DNA of 64,000 nt from Christensenella sp034926635 (GCA_034926635.1 JAYFQX010000022.1:20862-84861), one strand, 5' to 3'. Shown: positions 53,250-62,696, counted from the first letter of the stretch. Numbers and translations are program-made. The notes: generated by a model from the letters alone, not told the origin.

Positions 53250-55664
53250 CTATAACGTTACTTCAGTCCTGTTGATAACATCATTTTGACATGATTCACT
53301 AAGTGATGTAAACAACGCGCTGTACCCTGAAACCCTAACCATTAGATTTGAATAATCTTCCGGTTGCTTCTGTGCTTTTTTAAGGGTCTCGTTATCAACG
53401 ACATTAAATTGAATTTGTTCTGCGTCCTTGCTGAAAAACACCCGCAGTAACGCGATTATTTTCTTACGCGCTTCTCTGTCTGCAATGCTTGACGGTGCAA
53501 GTCTCATATTAAATATGTTGCCTTTTTGATCCCAGATCGTAGGAATTTTTGCCACAGAATTGCATGCTGCAGTCGCGCCGTTCTGTTCCATTCCGTTTGC
53601 CGGAGAAACACCATTGTTGACTGGCTCTCCCGCGCTTCTGCCATCAGGCGTTGCGCCAATCCGCGTACCAAACGAAACGTTTCCTGTCACCGGGCTTTGG
53701 CTATAAGAGAAACAACATGGCACAGGACCTTTTCCATATTTTGAGCTTCTATAATCGTTCCGAAGGCTGCTGCCGATGTAGTCTTCCAAAGCAACTACCC
53801 ATTTATCCGCATAATCATTATCATTACCAAACTTCGGCGCCTTGTTTTTCAACAGCATTTGGATATGATACCCCGATGGTTCCGTTGTATTATCTTTAAA
53901 ATTTGTTGAACAAGCATGCAATAACTGTTCCATTGTCATCTCTTTTTTATCAAAAACAAAATATTCTATTGCCGTGAGCGCATCGGCAGCGCTGATTGTA
54001 CCTGCCGTCGGTCCTCCGTCTGCCGAATAAAGTGCTCCGCCTTCCACCAGATCCAGACACCTTCCGATACAATCTTCAACAAGCGAAGATCGAAACGCAT
54101 TTAAATCATATCGCACATGTACGTCATCATTAACATGCTCTGTCATGCAATTTAAATCCATAAAGTATTTCAATGCATTTTTAAATAGCGTAAAGACCTC
54201 TTCCATAGATTCACAGTCGGTAATCTGCTTTTCAGGCTGAATAAAGCGAATTTCGCTTGCGGGATCCACGCCATTATTCAGCGCAATCTCCAATACTTTT
54301 TCCACATTCAGCCAAGGTCCTTTTGCCGCAAAATCCCATTTTCCCGGAATAGACGCTTCAATGCACCCGTCAGGGCTCCAGTCAACCAGATCTTTCTCAG
54401 CGATTCCCATATTTCTAAGTGTCTTGATAAAGGCATTGTCGTTATAAAAAGCAGGCATGCCGCCTTTATGCTCGATTGCCGCTTCCAACGCATTCAAAAG
54501 AACTTCATCTTTTGTACCGTCAAAATATTTTATTGAAACAGAGGGTGTAATCAATTTCAAATCACGGCATGCGTCTATGCATAATAAAGAAACTTCATTT
54601 GTTGCATCAACGCCATCAGTAGTCTGTCCGCAAATTGCCATGTTGATGAACATCTGATAACCCATAAAAAATTCCGTATCCGGCCATGAACGTAGCTTGT
54701 TCAGCTCATTACACTTAATAAAGAAACATTCAACAATCTCAAAAGCCTGTTCTTTGGTAATAATCCCTTCTTCAATATCATTCTTATAAAAAGGATACAC
54801 ATATTGGTCAAAACGTCCAAGAGATATCGCATGTCCGTTGGATTCAAGATGTACTGCCAATAAAACCATGTAAATAGACTGTACGGCTTCCCTAAAAGAT
54901 CTTGCCGGGTTCAACGGTACATTTTCACATATTTCTGCCATTTCCAGCAATTCCTTTTTGTAACTATCAGTTGTACATTTTTCCGCTTCTTTTCTGCATT
55001 CCTCCGCTAATCTCATAGAAAAGTTCACGACCGCTTTATTGCCAAGCAGCGCAGCTTCCAAAAACCGTTTTTTCTTGAGGGAATCCGGAGATAACATATC
55101 AAGCCCCGCCAACTTTGTTTCTATCCTATGAATAACGTCTTTCAAACCTTTGTTGACAACTAAGTTATAATCTGGAATTTCATTGCCGAGTCCTGCGGCA
55201 CAAACCCACGTTTCGTCTATCACACCCGCATCCCAAGCTGCGTTAATTTCATCAGGTAAATTCTTCCTAACAAAATCATATACGGTTTTGCCATTCCAAT
55301 ATTCAGCGCATTCCCGTATCTCTTTTTCATCCTCTTCTGTAATATAAAATCTATCTCCGGGTCTTTCATCCCACCGATATGGAGACCCATCCAATTCATC
55401 CAATATCCATTGTGCGGAATATTCAGGATAAATCGGTGAACCCTTTGCAGTCTTTGCCTGATTTCCTACAATTAATTCCCCCGGAAGCACACGCAATGTC
55501 ATTTGATCCAATACTTCATAAAAAGATATGGCTCTTCTGTTAATAATTGGCAAACCTTCTGTTTGCTTCATGGATTCTGTAAAAATCATACATCTTTGTG
55601 CATCAACATATGGCTTTTGCTCCATTAACTGTTTTCGCAATATTTGAATACGCTCATTCATCAC
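53250..55664 (-). CDS. Glycyl-radical enzyme, diol-dehydratase/PFL superfamily, unassigned
   Basis: 804 residues. C-terminal radical loop VRVSGYSA with the glycine at about 780, and active-site thiyl cysteine in SPDGCIEASIPG at about 434, with Glu436. The GCxE form groups it with dehydratases and decarboxylases rather than with PFL (which has CC). Details differ from what I recall of glycerol and propanediol dehydratases: GCIEAS rather than GCVEPQ, and GHAIS near residue 278 rather than His-Ser. First gene of the sugar operon; the substrate is unknown, though a diol from deoxy-sugar cleavage fits the neighbours. ATG follows GGAGGC. Confidence 0.9.
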   Translation of the reverse strand: MMNERIQILRKQLMEQKPYVDAQRCMIFTESMKQTEGLPIINRRAISFYEVLDQMTLRVLPGELIVGNQAKTAKGSPIYPEYSAQWILDELDGSPYRWDERPGDRFYITEEDEKEIRECAEYWNGKTVYDFVRKNLPDEINAAWDAGVIDETWVCAAGLGNEIPDYNLVVNKGLKDVIHRIETKLAGLDMLSPDSLKKKRFLEAALLGNKAVVNFSMRLAEECRKEAEKCTTDSYKKELLEMAEICENVPLNPARSFREAVQSIYMVLLAVHLESNGHAISLGRFDQYVYPFYKNDIEEGIITKEQAFEIVECFFIKCNELNKLRSWPDTEFFMGYQMFINMAICGQTTDGVDATNEVSLLCIDACRDLKLITPSVSIKYFDGTKDEVLLNALEAAIEHKGGMPAFYNDNAFIKTLRNMGIAEKDLVDWSPDGCIEASIPGKWDFAAKGPWLNVEKVLEIALNNGVDPASEIRFIQPEKQITDCESMEEVFTLFKNALKYFMDLNCMTEHVNDDVHVRYDLNAFRSSLVEDCIGRCLDLVEGGALYSADGGPTAGTISAADALTAIEYFVFDKKEMTMEQLLHACSTNFKDNTTEPSGYHIQMLLKNKAPKFGNDNDYADKWVVALEDYIGSSLRNDYRSSKYGKGPVPCCFSYSQSPVTGNVSFGTRIGATPDGRSAGEPVNNGVSPANGMEQNGATAACNSVAKIPTIWDQKGNIFNMRLAPSSIADREARKKIIALLRVFFSKDAEQIQFNVVDNETLKKAQKQPEDYSNLMVRVSGYSALFTSLSESCQNDVINRTEVTL

Positions 55665-55735
55665 ATTAGCCTCCGTAATTAAATTGTATTTTCTAAATTA
55701 AAATCTTTATTTGTAAAATTCATTAAAATCTAAAA

Positions 55736-55749
55736 TGTAACTTGTTACA
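55736..55749. promoter_or_regulatory. Operator 1 of the LacI regulator
   Basis: TGTAACTTGTTACA is a perfect 6-base inverted repeat around TT, of the LacI-family type. It lies directly downstream of the -10 of the enzyme promoter, where bound repressor would block initiation. Confidence 0.7.
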
Positions 55750-55752
55750 CTT

Positions 55753-55781
55753 AGATTACCATCATTTTTTCAATTTGTCAA
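55753..55781 (-). promoter_or_regulatory. Promoter of the glycyl-radical sugar operon
   Basis: TTGACA, 17 bases, TGGTAATCT on the minus strand (extended -10 with a weak hexamer). The leader is about 80 bases and begins in operator 1. Confidence 0.6.
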
Positions 55782-55864
55782 TTATTTTTTATACAAGATA
55801 AAATATTCTTTTTGTTTTATGCAAAAAGTACATTATTTTTCTTTTCAAGTTAATTTTTATTTAG

Positions 55865-55878
55865 TGTCACTTGTTTCA
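55865..55878. promoter_or_regulatory. Operator 2 of the LacI regulator
   Basis: TGTCACTTGTTTCA matches operator 1 in 12 of 14 positions. It lies 129 bases from operator 1, just upstream of the regulator's own -35, so looping or autoregulation is possible. Confidence 0.6.
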
Positions 55879-55887
55879 TTTTTATTG

Positions 55888-55917
55888 TTTACATGAATCA
55901 TATTCTTAGTGTAAAAT
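55888..55917 (+). promoter_or_regulatory. Promoter of the LacI regulator
   Basis: TTTACA, 18 bases, TAAAAT, about 36 bases before the chosen start. Confidence 0.5.
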
Positions 55918-55952
55918 ATAGTCATGGCAATATATATCTAATCGAGGTAATT

Positions 55953-56981
55953 ATGGATAAGAAAAGTGGTCATTCGTCAAATAAAAATTTGTATATAGGG
56001 ATTCGCGAAATAGCGGCGCTTGCCAACGTTTCAACAGCAACCGTCTCGCGGGTTATCAACACGCCGGAGTTATGTTCTCCCGCAACACGTAAAAAAGTTG
56101 AGCAAATTATCAAGGAATATAATTATGTTCCTAACGAAAGTATTACGCGTATCTTTTCAAAATCTTCTAAAACCATCGCTTTTTTTATACTGGATATTGA
56201 GAACCCATTCTATACCAATCTTATATTGGAACTAAATGATCTTTGTTTCAAAAAACGGTATACGTTGTTAATTTGCGCAACGGAAAATGACGAAAAAAAA
56301 GAACAGGCTTATCTGGAATTCTGCCTGGCAAAACGGTGCGAAGGCATTATCGTAACAGAAGGCGTCTCCCGCAATAACTTTAAAAATATCAGCATACCAA
56401 TTGTAACGCTAGACCGCCAAATTAGTCCGCAAACGCCCTGCGTCACTTCGGAAGGGTATCATTCTGTCAGGAAATCAATCAACTACATGTATAATTTGGG
56501 TCATCGAAAGATAGGATTTATCGGGCCGGAAGATTTATGCTCTATCGATATTCGTTTTTCCGGTTATACGGATGAGCTTACCGAAAAAGGCCTAGACATC
56601 AAGCCGGAATACATTTTTAGAAAAAAGGCTTCGCCTAACCCGCAATTAGGCAAAGAGGCGCTGCAATACTATCTTTCCATAAGCGATGCCCCTACCGCCG
56701 TATTCTGCGCAAATGATATGATCGCCTTAGGTCTTATTAATGAAGCCACTTTAATGCGAATTTCTATTCCCGAAAACTTATCCGTATGCGGTTATGACCA
56801 TGTTCTTAGCAATTATCTGTATATGCCGCTTACTACAATAGAACAAAATATCCCCAAGATTGCTTCCGCCCTTTTTAAAGCACTTACACAGCCTTCCAGC
56901 AATGCGTCTTTAGAAATCATAGATGTTAATTTTATTCCAGGTAAAACATGTTCAAGGCTAAAAGACAGCAAAAGGATTTGA
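55953..56981 (+). CDS. LacI-family transcriptional regulator
   Basis: 342 residues from ATG 55953 with GAGG 5 bases upstream; the frame opens at 55893 but that part covers the promoter. Helix-turn-helix and hinge IREIAALANVSTATVSRVIN, then a periplasmic-binding sensor domain (FFILDIENPFYTNLI, HRKIGFIGPE, AVFCANDMIALGL). The effector is presumably the imported sugar or its phosphate. It is divergent from the enzyme operon and flanked by two matching operators, so it very likely controls that operon and perhaps itself. Confidence 0.93.
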   Translation: MDKKSGHSSNKNLYIGIREIAALANVSTATVSRVINTPELCSPATRKKVEQIIKEYNYVPNESITRIFSKSSKTIAFFILDIENPFYTNLILELNDLCFKKRYTLLICATENDEKKEQAYLEFCLAKRCEGIIVTEGVSRNNFKNISIPIVTLDRQISPQTPCVTSEGYHSVRKSINYMYNLGHRKIGFIGPEDLCSIDIRFSGYTDELTEKGLDIKPEYIFRKKASPNPQLGKEALQYYLSISDAPTAVFCANDMIALGLINEATLMRISIPENLSVCGYDHVLSNYLYMPLTTIEQNIPKIASALFKALTQPSSNASLEIIDVNFIPGKTCSRLKDSKRI

Positions 56982-57310
56982 AATCGCAAACACAGGCAAA
57001 CTTGTTGTTTGCATAGACCCTCAATAAGTTAATGATGGACTAAAGCGATGTCAAAGTGTTCGGCACCGCATTACCATTCTCTTCATTTGCTTATGCACCT
57101 GTTTTCTACAATATGCTTGGTCTTGCTGTACGCAAGCAGATTTCTATATTCCTTCATTGTCCTTATTACACGCATCGTTTTTTGGAGATCTATCCTATGC
57201 TTGCTTTCGTTTTTCCATATCTTTCTTTTCTTTGGTACTTTAGTGCGAATACACCAGAATACCGGCGCTCTCATTTGAAATGCGCTGCACTTTTTTATTT
57301 TACTTATGCC

Positions 57311-57384
57311 AAAAACCTCCTTGTCATCTTAGTAATACGGTCTTTAGACCTTTACTAATCCTATACGCGGAGGTTTTTTTTTCG
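57311..57384. terminator. Branched hairpin terminator between lacI and the purF-like gene
   Basis: AAAACCTCC and GGAGGTTTT close a structure that encloses TTAGTAA / TTTACTAA and GGTCT / GACC stems, followed by TTTTTTTT on the plus strand and preceded by an A-run. It can end both convergent genes. I see no gene in 56982-57415; the short frames there lack ribosome sites. Confidence 0.6.
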
Positions 57385-57415
57385 AAAACTTTTATTTTGC
57401 TGCCGTTAAAATTAA

Positions 57416-58819
57416 TTATTCTTGCCCGTTCCAACAATAGGTGCACATTTTGCATGGATCAATGCCAACCGAATCCTGCAGATCATCCAAACGGTGATAA
57501 CGCAGGGAAGTAAGATGCAGCTCCTTGCATACCCATTCCGTCAGATTTGCATGGCGCGCACTGTCCGGATCGGCATATTCCTGCAGTATTTCCATGGAAA
57601 CGTCACCTTCCTTTTGTTGGATCAGCTTCCGCGCAACCAGGTCAAAATCAGAAGTTGAGCGGGAAAAGCTCAAATACTTGCACCCGAAAAGAATCGGCGG
57701 GCACGCAGAACGTACATGTACCTCCTTAGCGCCGCTTTCGTATAAAAATTGAATTGTTTCCCGCATTTGTGTTCCGCGAACAATAGAATCGTCTATCATC
57801 AACAGCTTTTTCCCTTGAATCAGCTCCTTAACAGGGATTAGCTTCATATGAGCGATCAAATTACGCAAATCTTGTCTTTGCGGCATAAACGAACGAGGCC
57901 ATGTTGGCGTATATTTTATAAATGGGCGGGCAAAAGGAATTCCCGAATAGTTTGCATAACCAATCGCATATGCAGTACCTGAGTCCGGCACACCCGCCAC
58001 TATATCCGGCTGCACACAGTCTCTGGATGCTAAAAGACGTCCGCTTTCATAGCGCATTTGTTCAACATTTACACCCTCGTAGCAAGTAGTGGGATACCCG
58101 TAATAAGTCCAAAGAAAGCTGCAGATTTTCATCTTTTCTTTGGGCGGCAATACGTCCTTGATCCCCTCCGGTGTGATTAACACAATCTCTGCAGGTCCCA
58201 GTTCTCTTACATCATGATACCCTAAGTTTAAATAAGAAAAACTTTCAGATGCCACGCAGTATCCATCCTCTTTTTCCCCCAACACCAGCGAGGTTCGTCC
58301 TACATGATCTCGCGCAGCGTAAATGCCTTCCTTTGTCAACACAAGCATAGTCATAGATCCCTCTATATGTTCTTGTGCATAGCGGATTCCTTCCGCAAGT
58401 GTTTCCTGACTCCCCACCAGAGCCGCCACCAACTCCGTAGGATTCAACTTCCCATTCCCCATTTCAGAGAACTGTGAAAACCCATTTTTAAAGCATTTGC
58501 GAATGATTTCGTCAGCATTATTGATACGCCCCACCGTAGCAACTGCATATGTCCCCAAATGTGAACGTACTGTCAATGGCTGCGGCGCGGTATCCGAGAT
58601 ACTGCCTATTCCCATAGGCCCCGCCAAATTCTCTACATCTCTTTCAAACTTCGTACGAAATGGAGAATTCTCAATTCCGTGGATAGCCCGCAAAAAACGT
58701 CCTTCCGAGTATACCGTCATTCCCCCACGATAAGTTCCCAAATGCGAATGATAATCCGTTCCGAAAAACAAATCGTATGCACAATTATCTTTTTTTGCTA
58801 CGCCGAATACGCCGCCCAA
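57416..58819 (-). CDS. Amidophosphoribosyltransferase paralog lacking the catalytic cysteine
   Basis: 467 residues, PurF length. PRPP motif LLMIDDSIVRGTQ, VAGVPDSGTAYAIGY, and cysteines for a PurF-type Fe-S cluster (CPPILFGC and DPCKMCTYC). The N-terminus is MGGVFGVAKK: the cysteine that follows the initiator Met in PurF (MCGIFG) and acts as glutaminase nucleophile is glycine. Start is TTG 58819 with GGAGG 9 bases upstream, and no in-frame MC start exists nearby. The amidotransferase domain should not hydrolyse glutamine in the known way. It is not in a pur operon. I recall similar GGVFG paralogs in other clostridia, function unknown. Confidence 0.85.
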   Translation of the reverse strand: MGGVFGVAKKDNCAYDLFFGTDYHSHLGTYRGGMTVYSEGRFLRAIHGIENSPFRTKFERDVENLAGPMGIGSISDTAPQPLTVRSHLGTYAVATVGRINNADEIIRKCFKNGFSQFSEMGNGKLNPTELVAALVGSQETLAEGIRYAQEHIEGSMTMLVLTKEGIYAARDHVGRTSLVLGEKEDGYCVASESFSYLNLGYHDVRELGPAEIVLITPEGIKDVLPPKEKMKICSFLWTYYGYPTTCYEGVNVEQMRYESGRLLASRDCVQPDIVAGVPDSGTAYAIGYANYSGIPFARPFIKYTPTWPRSFMPQRQDLRNLIAHMKLIPVKELIQGKKLLMIDDSIVRGTQMRETIQFLYESGAKEVHVRSACPPILFGCKYLSFSRSTSDFDLVARKLIQQKEGDVSMEILQEYADPDSARHANLTEWVCKELHLTSLRYHRLDDLQDSVGIDPCKMCTYCWNGQE

Positions 58820-58856
58820 TTAACTGATCCTCCGTTTTTAATTTTGTTACCCAACA

Positions 58857-58862
58857 ATTATA
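58857..58862 (-). promoter_or_regulatory. Extended -10 promoter of the purF-like gene
   Basis: TGATATAAT on the minus strand, 38 bases before the TTG start; no good -35 is visible. Confidence 0.45.
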
Positions 58863-58899
58863 TCATTTTATGCAATGAGGTACTACAAAAATCCACTCA

Positions 58900-59350
58900 A
58901 AATTGCATATAATAAAAAAACACTCAGCAAGCTTTGCCAAGTTTATATCATAACGTTTCCAATTTGTTTTTGCTAAACAAATATGATCTAACCTATCGGC
59001 AGCATTACCTGAAAAAGTTGGTAGTAAAGCAAAGGCACAATGCCCGCGTTCACAAGGACCTAACCGCAATAGTCTTGGCTTTCTTCGGGAAATAAACGAT
59101 GACAAGGCAGTAAAAATTCCATACGCTACGGATAGGATGGCTGCCTCAAGAACCATCACGATGTGCTTAACATTACCCAAAATGATGCAAAACAGTTAAA
59201 CAAATCATGACCACCCATCAAACGGGCGATCTGCTCTGAGGCTATAAACCTCTGTTACCGGCCAGAGCCTAAAGACGCTGGCTTTCACTTTGTTCAAGCC
59301 TTAAATGCCCTTGACACGTTGCAGCCCTTTAAAGGGCTTTTGGGTATCAA
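58900..59350. other. Structured, transposon-like non-coding segment
   Basis: No convincing gene, although short frames run on both strands. Bases 59205-59340 read on the minus strand as dense hairpins: GGCTT ... AAGCC, GAGG-TTTATAG-CCTC within CTCTG ... CAGAG, and CGCCCG-TTTGATGGGTGG. This resembles the end region of IS605-type or related elements, where a guide-like RNA lies beside a nuclease gene, but no tnpB or iscB can be read. Identity is open. Confidence 0.35.
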
Positions 59351-59589
59351 AGGAATGCGTTTGAATCCTTTTTCAAACGTACCACTCAGCGAGATAAACG
59401 TATTTTTATTTATGTCAGTTGTTTTACTTCCGGATATCCGACAATTAATATCTTATAATTCAATTCCAACAACAGCTATCTCTTTTTCTTTCTCTATAAT
59501 AATGCTGAAGAGCGTTTCATTTAAATATGCGCTTTTATTAAGTAGGCATTGGAAATTTCATGCACGAGAAATCATATTCTATACTCAAT

Positions 59590-60761
59590 TTTTATTGTTT
59601 TTTCAAATATACGTTTTTTTGTTCACATAATTTTTCTGCTATCGTATATATTCTTGAATTATAAGCGTTAATATCTTCATACTTAAATTTTCCCAGCATC
59701 TCAAAAATTTGATGTGATACTGTTTTCTCTATTTTTTCTACGGGATAAATATTTTGTCCGGCACAACTGTTATTATCATTTTGCTTTTCTGTGCAGCGAT
59801 ATTTAAGTTTTATTATCCCGCACTTGTCTTTTTTGCTCGTAAAATTTTGTGAGAGAGTGTCCGCAATGCCAACACTTAATAATCCCTACAAACAATAAAT
59901 GTAACTTAAGAGCTACATCGTCTTTGTTAGCTTTAGCGTATGCTCTGCGGTTAACCCGAGCTTGCTCCCACGTCGACTTATCTGCTCTCGTCGATAATTT
60001 TAACCCGACTGTTATCCGTTTTAATCAAATTAATGCTTTGTGGACTTTTGCCATAGGCAGGATATCCCTTATATATTGGATTCTTGCGCATATAGGTTAT
60101 GCTACTTTCTTTCCAAAGATCGCCCTTTCGTGTAGGTGTGTGCTGTTCATTCAGTTTTTTTGCAATTTTATTATTGCCATATCCATAGTTGACTGCGCAT
60201 TCAAAAATTTTGCACACGGCTTTCGCTTCATCTTCATTTATTATAAGTTCACGTAAATTCATGCCTTTTTTATCTATTAATCTAGAAAACGGAGAAAAAT
60301 AATCATAGGCGGGAGACCTGCCATGGAATTTTCCTTTTTTCGCCTTCAGCCTGCCAAAACGAATATGATTAATAAGCTTATCTGTATGAGTCTAAATTTT
60401 CTGTTGTCCTTTCGTGACTGACCACACCTCAATATTTTGATTAATAAACCATTCAACTACTTGTGAAGTTTCATCATCTCTCCTACCAAGACAGTCAGAC
60501 ATAAATACTAATAAAATATCGAAGTTTTTTCGATGGCTTCGTTTTTAATTCCTTGTATTGCATCACGGTTTGCTACACTGTTTTTGTATCCACTAATTCC
60601 CTTTTCACTGTATTCCTTAATTAATGACCAATTGCGTTGGCGCATAATAAATTCACGACATGCATTTTTTCACGCGGAATATTAAATTTTTCGTCCGTTT
60701 GATTTTTTGTAGATACTCGACAAAGGCAAAGAACCCGTTTTATATCGTTTTCTGTCTTCAT
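59590..60761 (-). pseudogene. Large serine recombinase, decayed
   Basis: Pieces of one protein follow in order across frames: MKTENDIKRVLCLCRVSTKNQTD (catalytic serine in CRVS), GISGYKNSVANRDAIQ, DILLVFMSDCLGRRDDE, then the recombinase domain LIINEDEAKAVCKIFE and KNPIYKGYPAYGKS (59978-60262), then a zinc ribbon CWHCGHSLTKFYEQK with a later RCTEKQND. Several frameshifts and stops, including one after GQQKI, break it. Such enzymes integrate phages and conjugative elements. Its integration target is not visible. Confidence 0.85.
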
Positions 60762-60891
60762 GATTCTGCTCTTTTCTCAACTATTGTATTCGATGAATTT
60801 ATTTATAATATATTTAATATTTATATTATACAGCGAACGTTATAAAGATTAAGCCGATGTTTTTCGAAGTTAAAAAGCGCGTTATAAAGCT

Positions 60892-60933
60892 AAAAAACGC
60901 TGTATGCTATAATATATAGCACACAGCGTTTTT
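60892..60933. terminator. Terminator of the ilvA-ridA operon
   Basis: AAAACGCTGT-TGCTATA-ATA-TATAGCA-ACAGCGTTTT forms a long stem with one mismatched pair (A opposite C), flanked by A and T runs. Confidence 0.88.
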
Positions 60934-60991
60934 GAAATTTTTCCCCTTAAAAAATTGGAATAGGTATTGACGTTAAAAAACACCGCTGCCT

Positions 60992-61375
60992 TCATATCAT
61001 CTGGGCGATCACCTCTATTTCCACCAATACATCTTTTGGCAGACGCGCGACCTGAACGGCACTGCGCGCGGGATAGTTGCCTGTAAAATAGAGCGAATAG
61101 ACCTCGTTCATCGCGCCAAAATCATCCATGTTTTTTAAAAAAACGGTCGTCTTCAACACATGGTTGAAATCCGTTCCTGCTTCCCTCAGCACCGCCTCCA
61201 AATTTGTAAATACGCGATGCGCCTGTTCCCTGATTGTTCCGCCGCTCACTACACCTGTTGCCGGGTCGAGCGAAATCTGTCCCGAGGTATAAACCATCCC
61301 GTTGATCGCGATGGCCTGCGAGTAAGGACCGATTGCGGCAGGAGCGCCGTCCGTCCTGATAACCTTTTTTTGCAT
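60992..61375 (-). CDS. ridA: RidA-family enamine/imine deaminase
   Basis: 127 residues from ATG 61375 (AAGGAG 10 bases upstream); the longer frame overlaps ilvA. Family marks: APAAIGPYSQAI, GMVYTSGQISLDPATG, and the arginine in NYPARSAVQVARLP. RidA hydrolyses reactive 2-aminoacrylate/aminocrotonate made by PLP enzymes such as threonine deaminase. That is precisely the gene upstream, 37 bases away. Confidence 0.94.
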   Translation of the reverse strand: MQKKVIRTDGAPAAIGPYSQAIAINGMVYTSGQISLDPATGVVSGGTIREQAHRVFTNLEAVLREAGTDFNHVLKTTVFLKNMDDFGAMNEVYSLYFTGNYPARSAVQVARLPKDVLVEIEVIAQMI

Positions 61376-61412
61376 TTCATTGTTTCTCCTTTCTTTTTTC
61401 TTTGCCTTGCTC

Positions 61413-62624
61413 TTAGTCCATTTCTTCGATTCGGTATCCCATTTTTTCCAGAACCTTTCGAGTTTCCATAATATGTTGTCTGTCATTTGCCTCCAGCACT
61501 AGCTCCACCTGCGCCTCGCCCAGCTCAACCTGACTTCGGTTGCGGTCGTGGTTGATCGATAAGATATTAATATTACAACCAGCGATGGCCTGTGCCAACC
61601 GCGCCAGCTTTCCCGGCTTATCTTCCACTGTCGTACGGAACGTCGCCATTCGCCCCGTTTGAATCAAACCACGCTCGATAATCCTGCTGATCATCCGCGC
61701 ATCGATGTTTCCGCCGGATACGACCGCCGCTGTTTTCTTCCCATGCCATTCCCCGCCGCCAGCCATTGCCGCCGCAACCGTAAGCGCGCCCGCTCCCTCG
61801 GTTACCATCTTATGATTTTCTATCATCCAGAGCACCGCCGCTGCCGTTTGGTCGTCCTCCACCGTCACAATCCCGTCCAGATATTTTCGGCAAATCCCGT
61901 AACTCACCGAGCCCACCTTTCGAACCGCAACGCCGTCCGCAAAGCTGTTCACCGCGTCAAGGGATACCGGGCCGTTTTCCCGGAACGCCGCCTTCATTGT
62001 AGCTGCCCCGACAGGCTCCACGCCGTATATCCGGATTCTGGACGAAACAGCTTTTGCCGCAAGCGCTACGCCCGCCGCAAGGCCTCCGCCGCCTACCGGT
62101 ACCAGAATCACTTCTGTATCTGGCATATCTTCCAATATCTCAAGCGCGACGGTTCCCTGCCCCGCGATAACCGCCGGATCGTCGTAAGGGTGGATGAACA
62201 CCGCGCCCGTATCTTCCTCGATCCCCTTGGCAAAAAGATAAGTATCGTCGTAAATCTCGCCGTGCAGCACGACCTCCGCCCCAAGCGCGCGCGTCGCATT
62301 CACCTTAGAAAGTGGGGCAAATTTCGGCATGACAATGGTCGCGCGGATCCTCATCTCACGCGCTGCAAGCGCCACACCTTGCGCATGGTTTCCCGCCGAG
62401 CTTGCAATCACGCCCATTTTTCGCTCCTCTTGTGTCAGCAGCCTCATGCGGTTGTACGCGCCGCGCACTTTAAACGACCCGGTTGTTTGAAGGTTTTCGG
62501 TTTTCATAAAAAAATCCGTTGTTCCTTCCGTCGCGGAGGACGGGAGCAGGCGCGTATGGACGATCCATTTCGGAAAATTTTCCCGGGCTTCCTTGATTTT
62601 TTCCAAAGTACAGGCTGTCTCCAT
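61413..62624 (-). CDS. ilvA: Threonine ammonia-lyase with ACT domain
   Basis: 403 residues. PLP-lysine motif TGSFKVRGAYN, SSAGNHAQGVA, phosphate-cup VPVGGGGLAAGVA, and a C-terminal ACT regulatory domain (about 325-403). It converts threonine to 2-oxobutyrate and ammonia. Length and single ACT fit the catabolic/biosynthetic IlvA-TdcB type of Bacillota. Together with ridA it handles toxic enamine by-product. Confidence 0.93.
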   Translation of the reverse strand: METACTLEKIKEARENFPKWIVHTRLLPSSATEGTTDFFMKTENLQTTGSFKVRGAYNRMRLLTQEERKMGVIASSAGNHAQGVALAAREMRIRATIVMPKFAPLSKVNATRALGAEVVLHGEIYDDTYLFAKGIEEDTGAVFIHPYDDPAVIAGQGTVALEILEDMPDTEVILVPVGGGGLAAGVALAAKAVSSRIRIYGVEPVGAATMKAAFRENGPVSLDAVNSFADGVAVRKVGSVSYGICRKYLDGIVTVEDDQTAAAVLWMIENHKMVTEGAGALTVAAAMAGGGEWHGKKTAAVVSGGNIDARMISRIIERGLIQTGRMATFRTTVEDKPGKLARLAQAIAGCNINILSINHDRNRSQVELGEAQVELVLEANDRQHIMETRKVLEKMGYRIEEMD

Positions 62625-62696
62625 CCCAATTTCCTCCGTTGCTGTAGCGCTCCCCCCGATTTTACAGCTTTTCCGTTAGAATTTTAAATACAGACA

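Noticed and set aside
57056..57358. 100-residue plus-strand frame after lacI
   Set aside because: No ribosome site, odd aromatic-rich composition, and it ends in the branched terminator.
58863..59180. 105-residue minus-strand frame
   Set aside because: No ribosome site or family motif; it overlaps likely element debris and the promoter of the purF-like gene.
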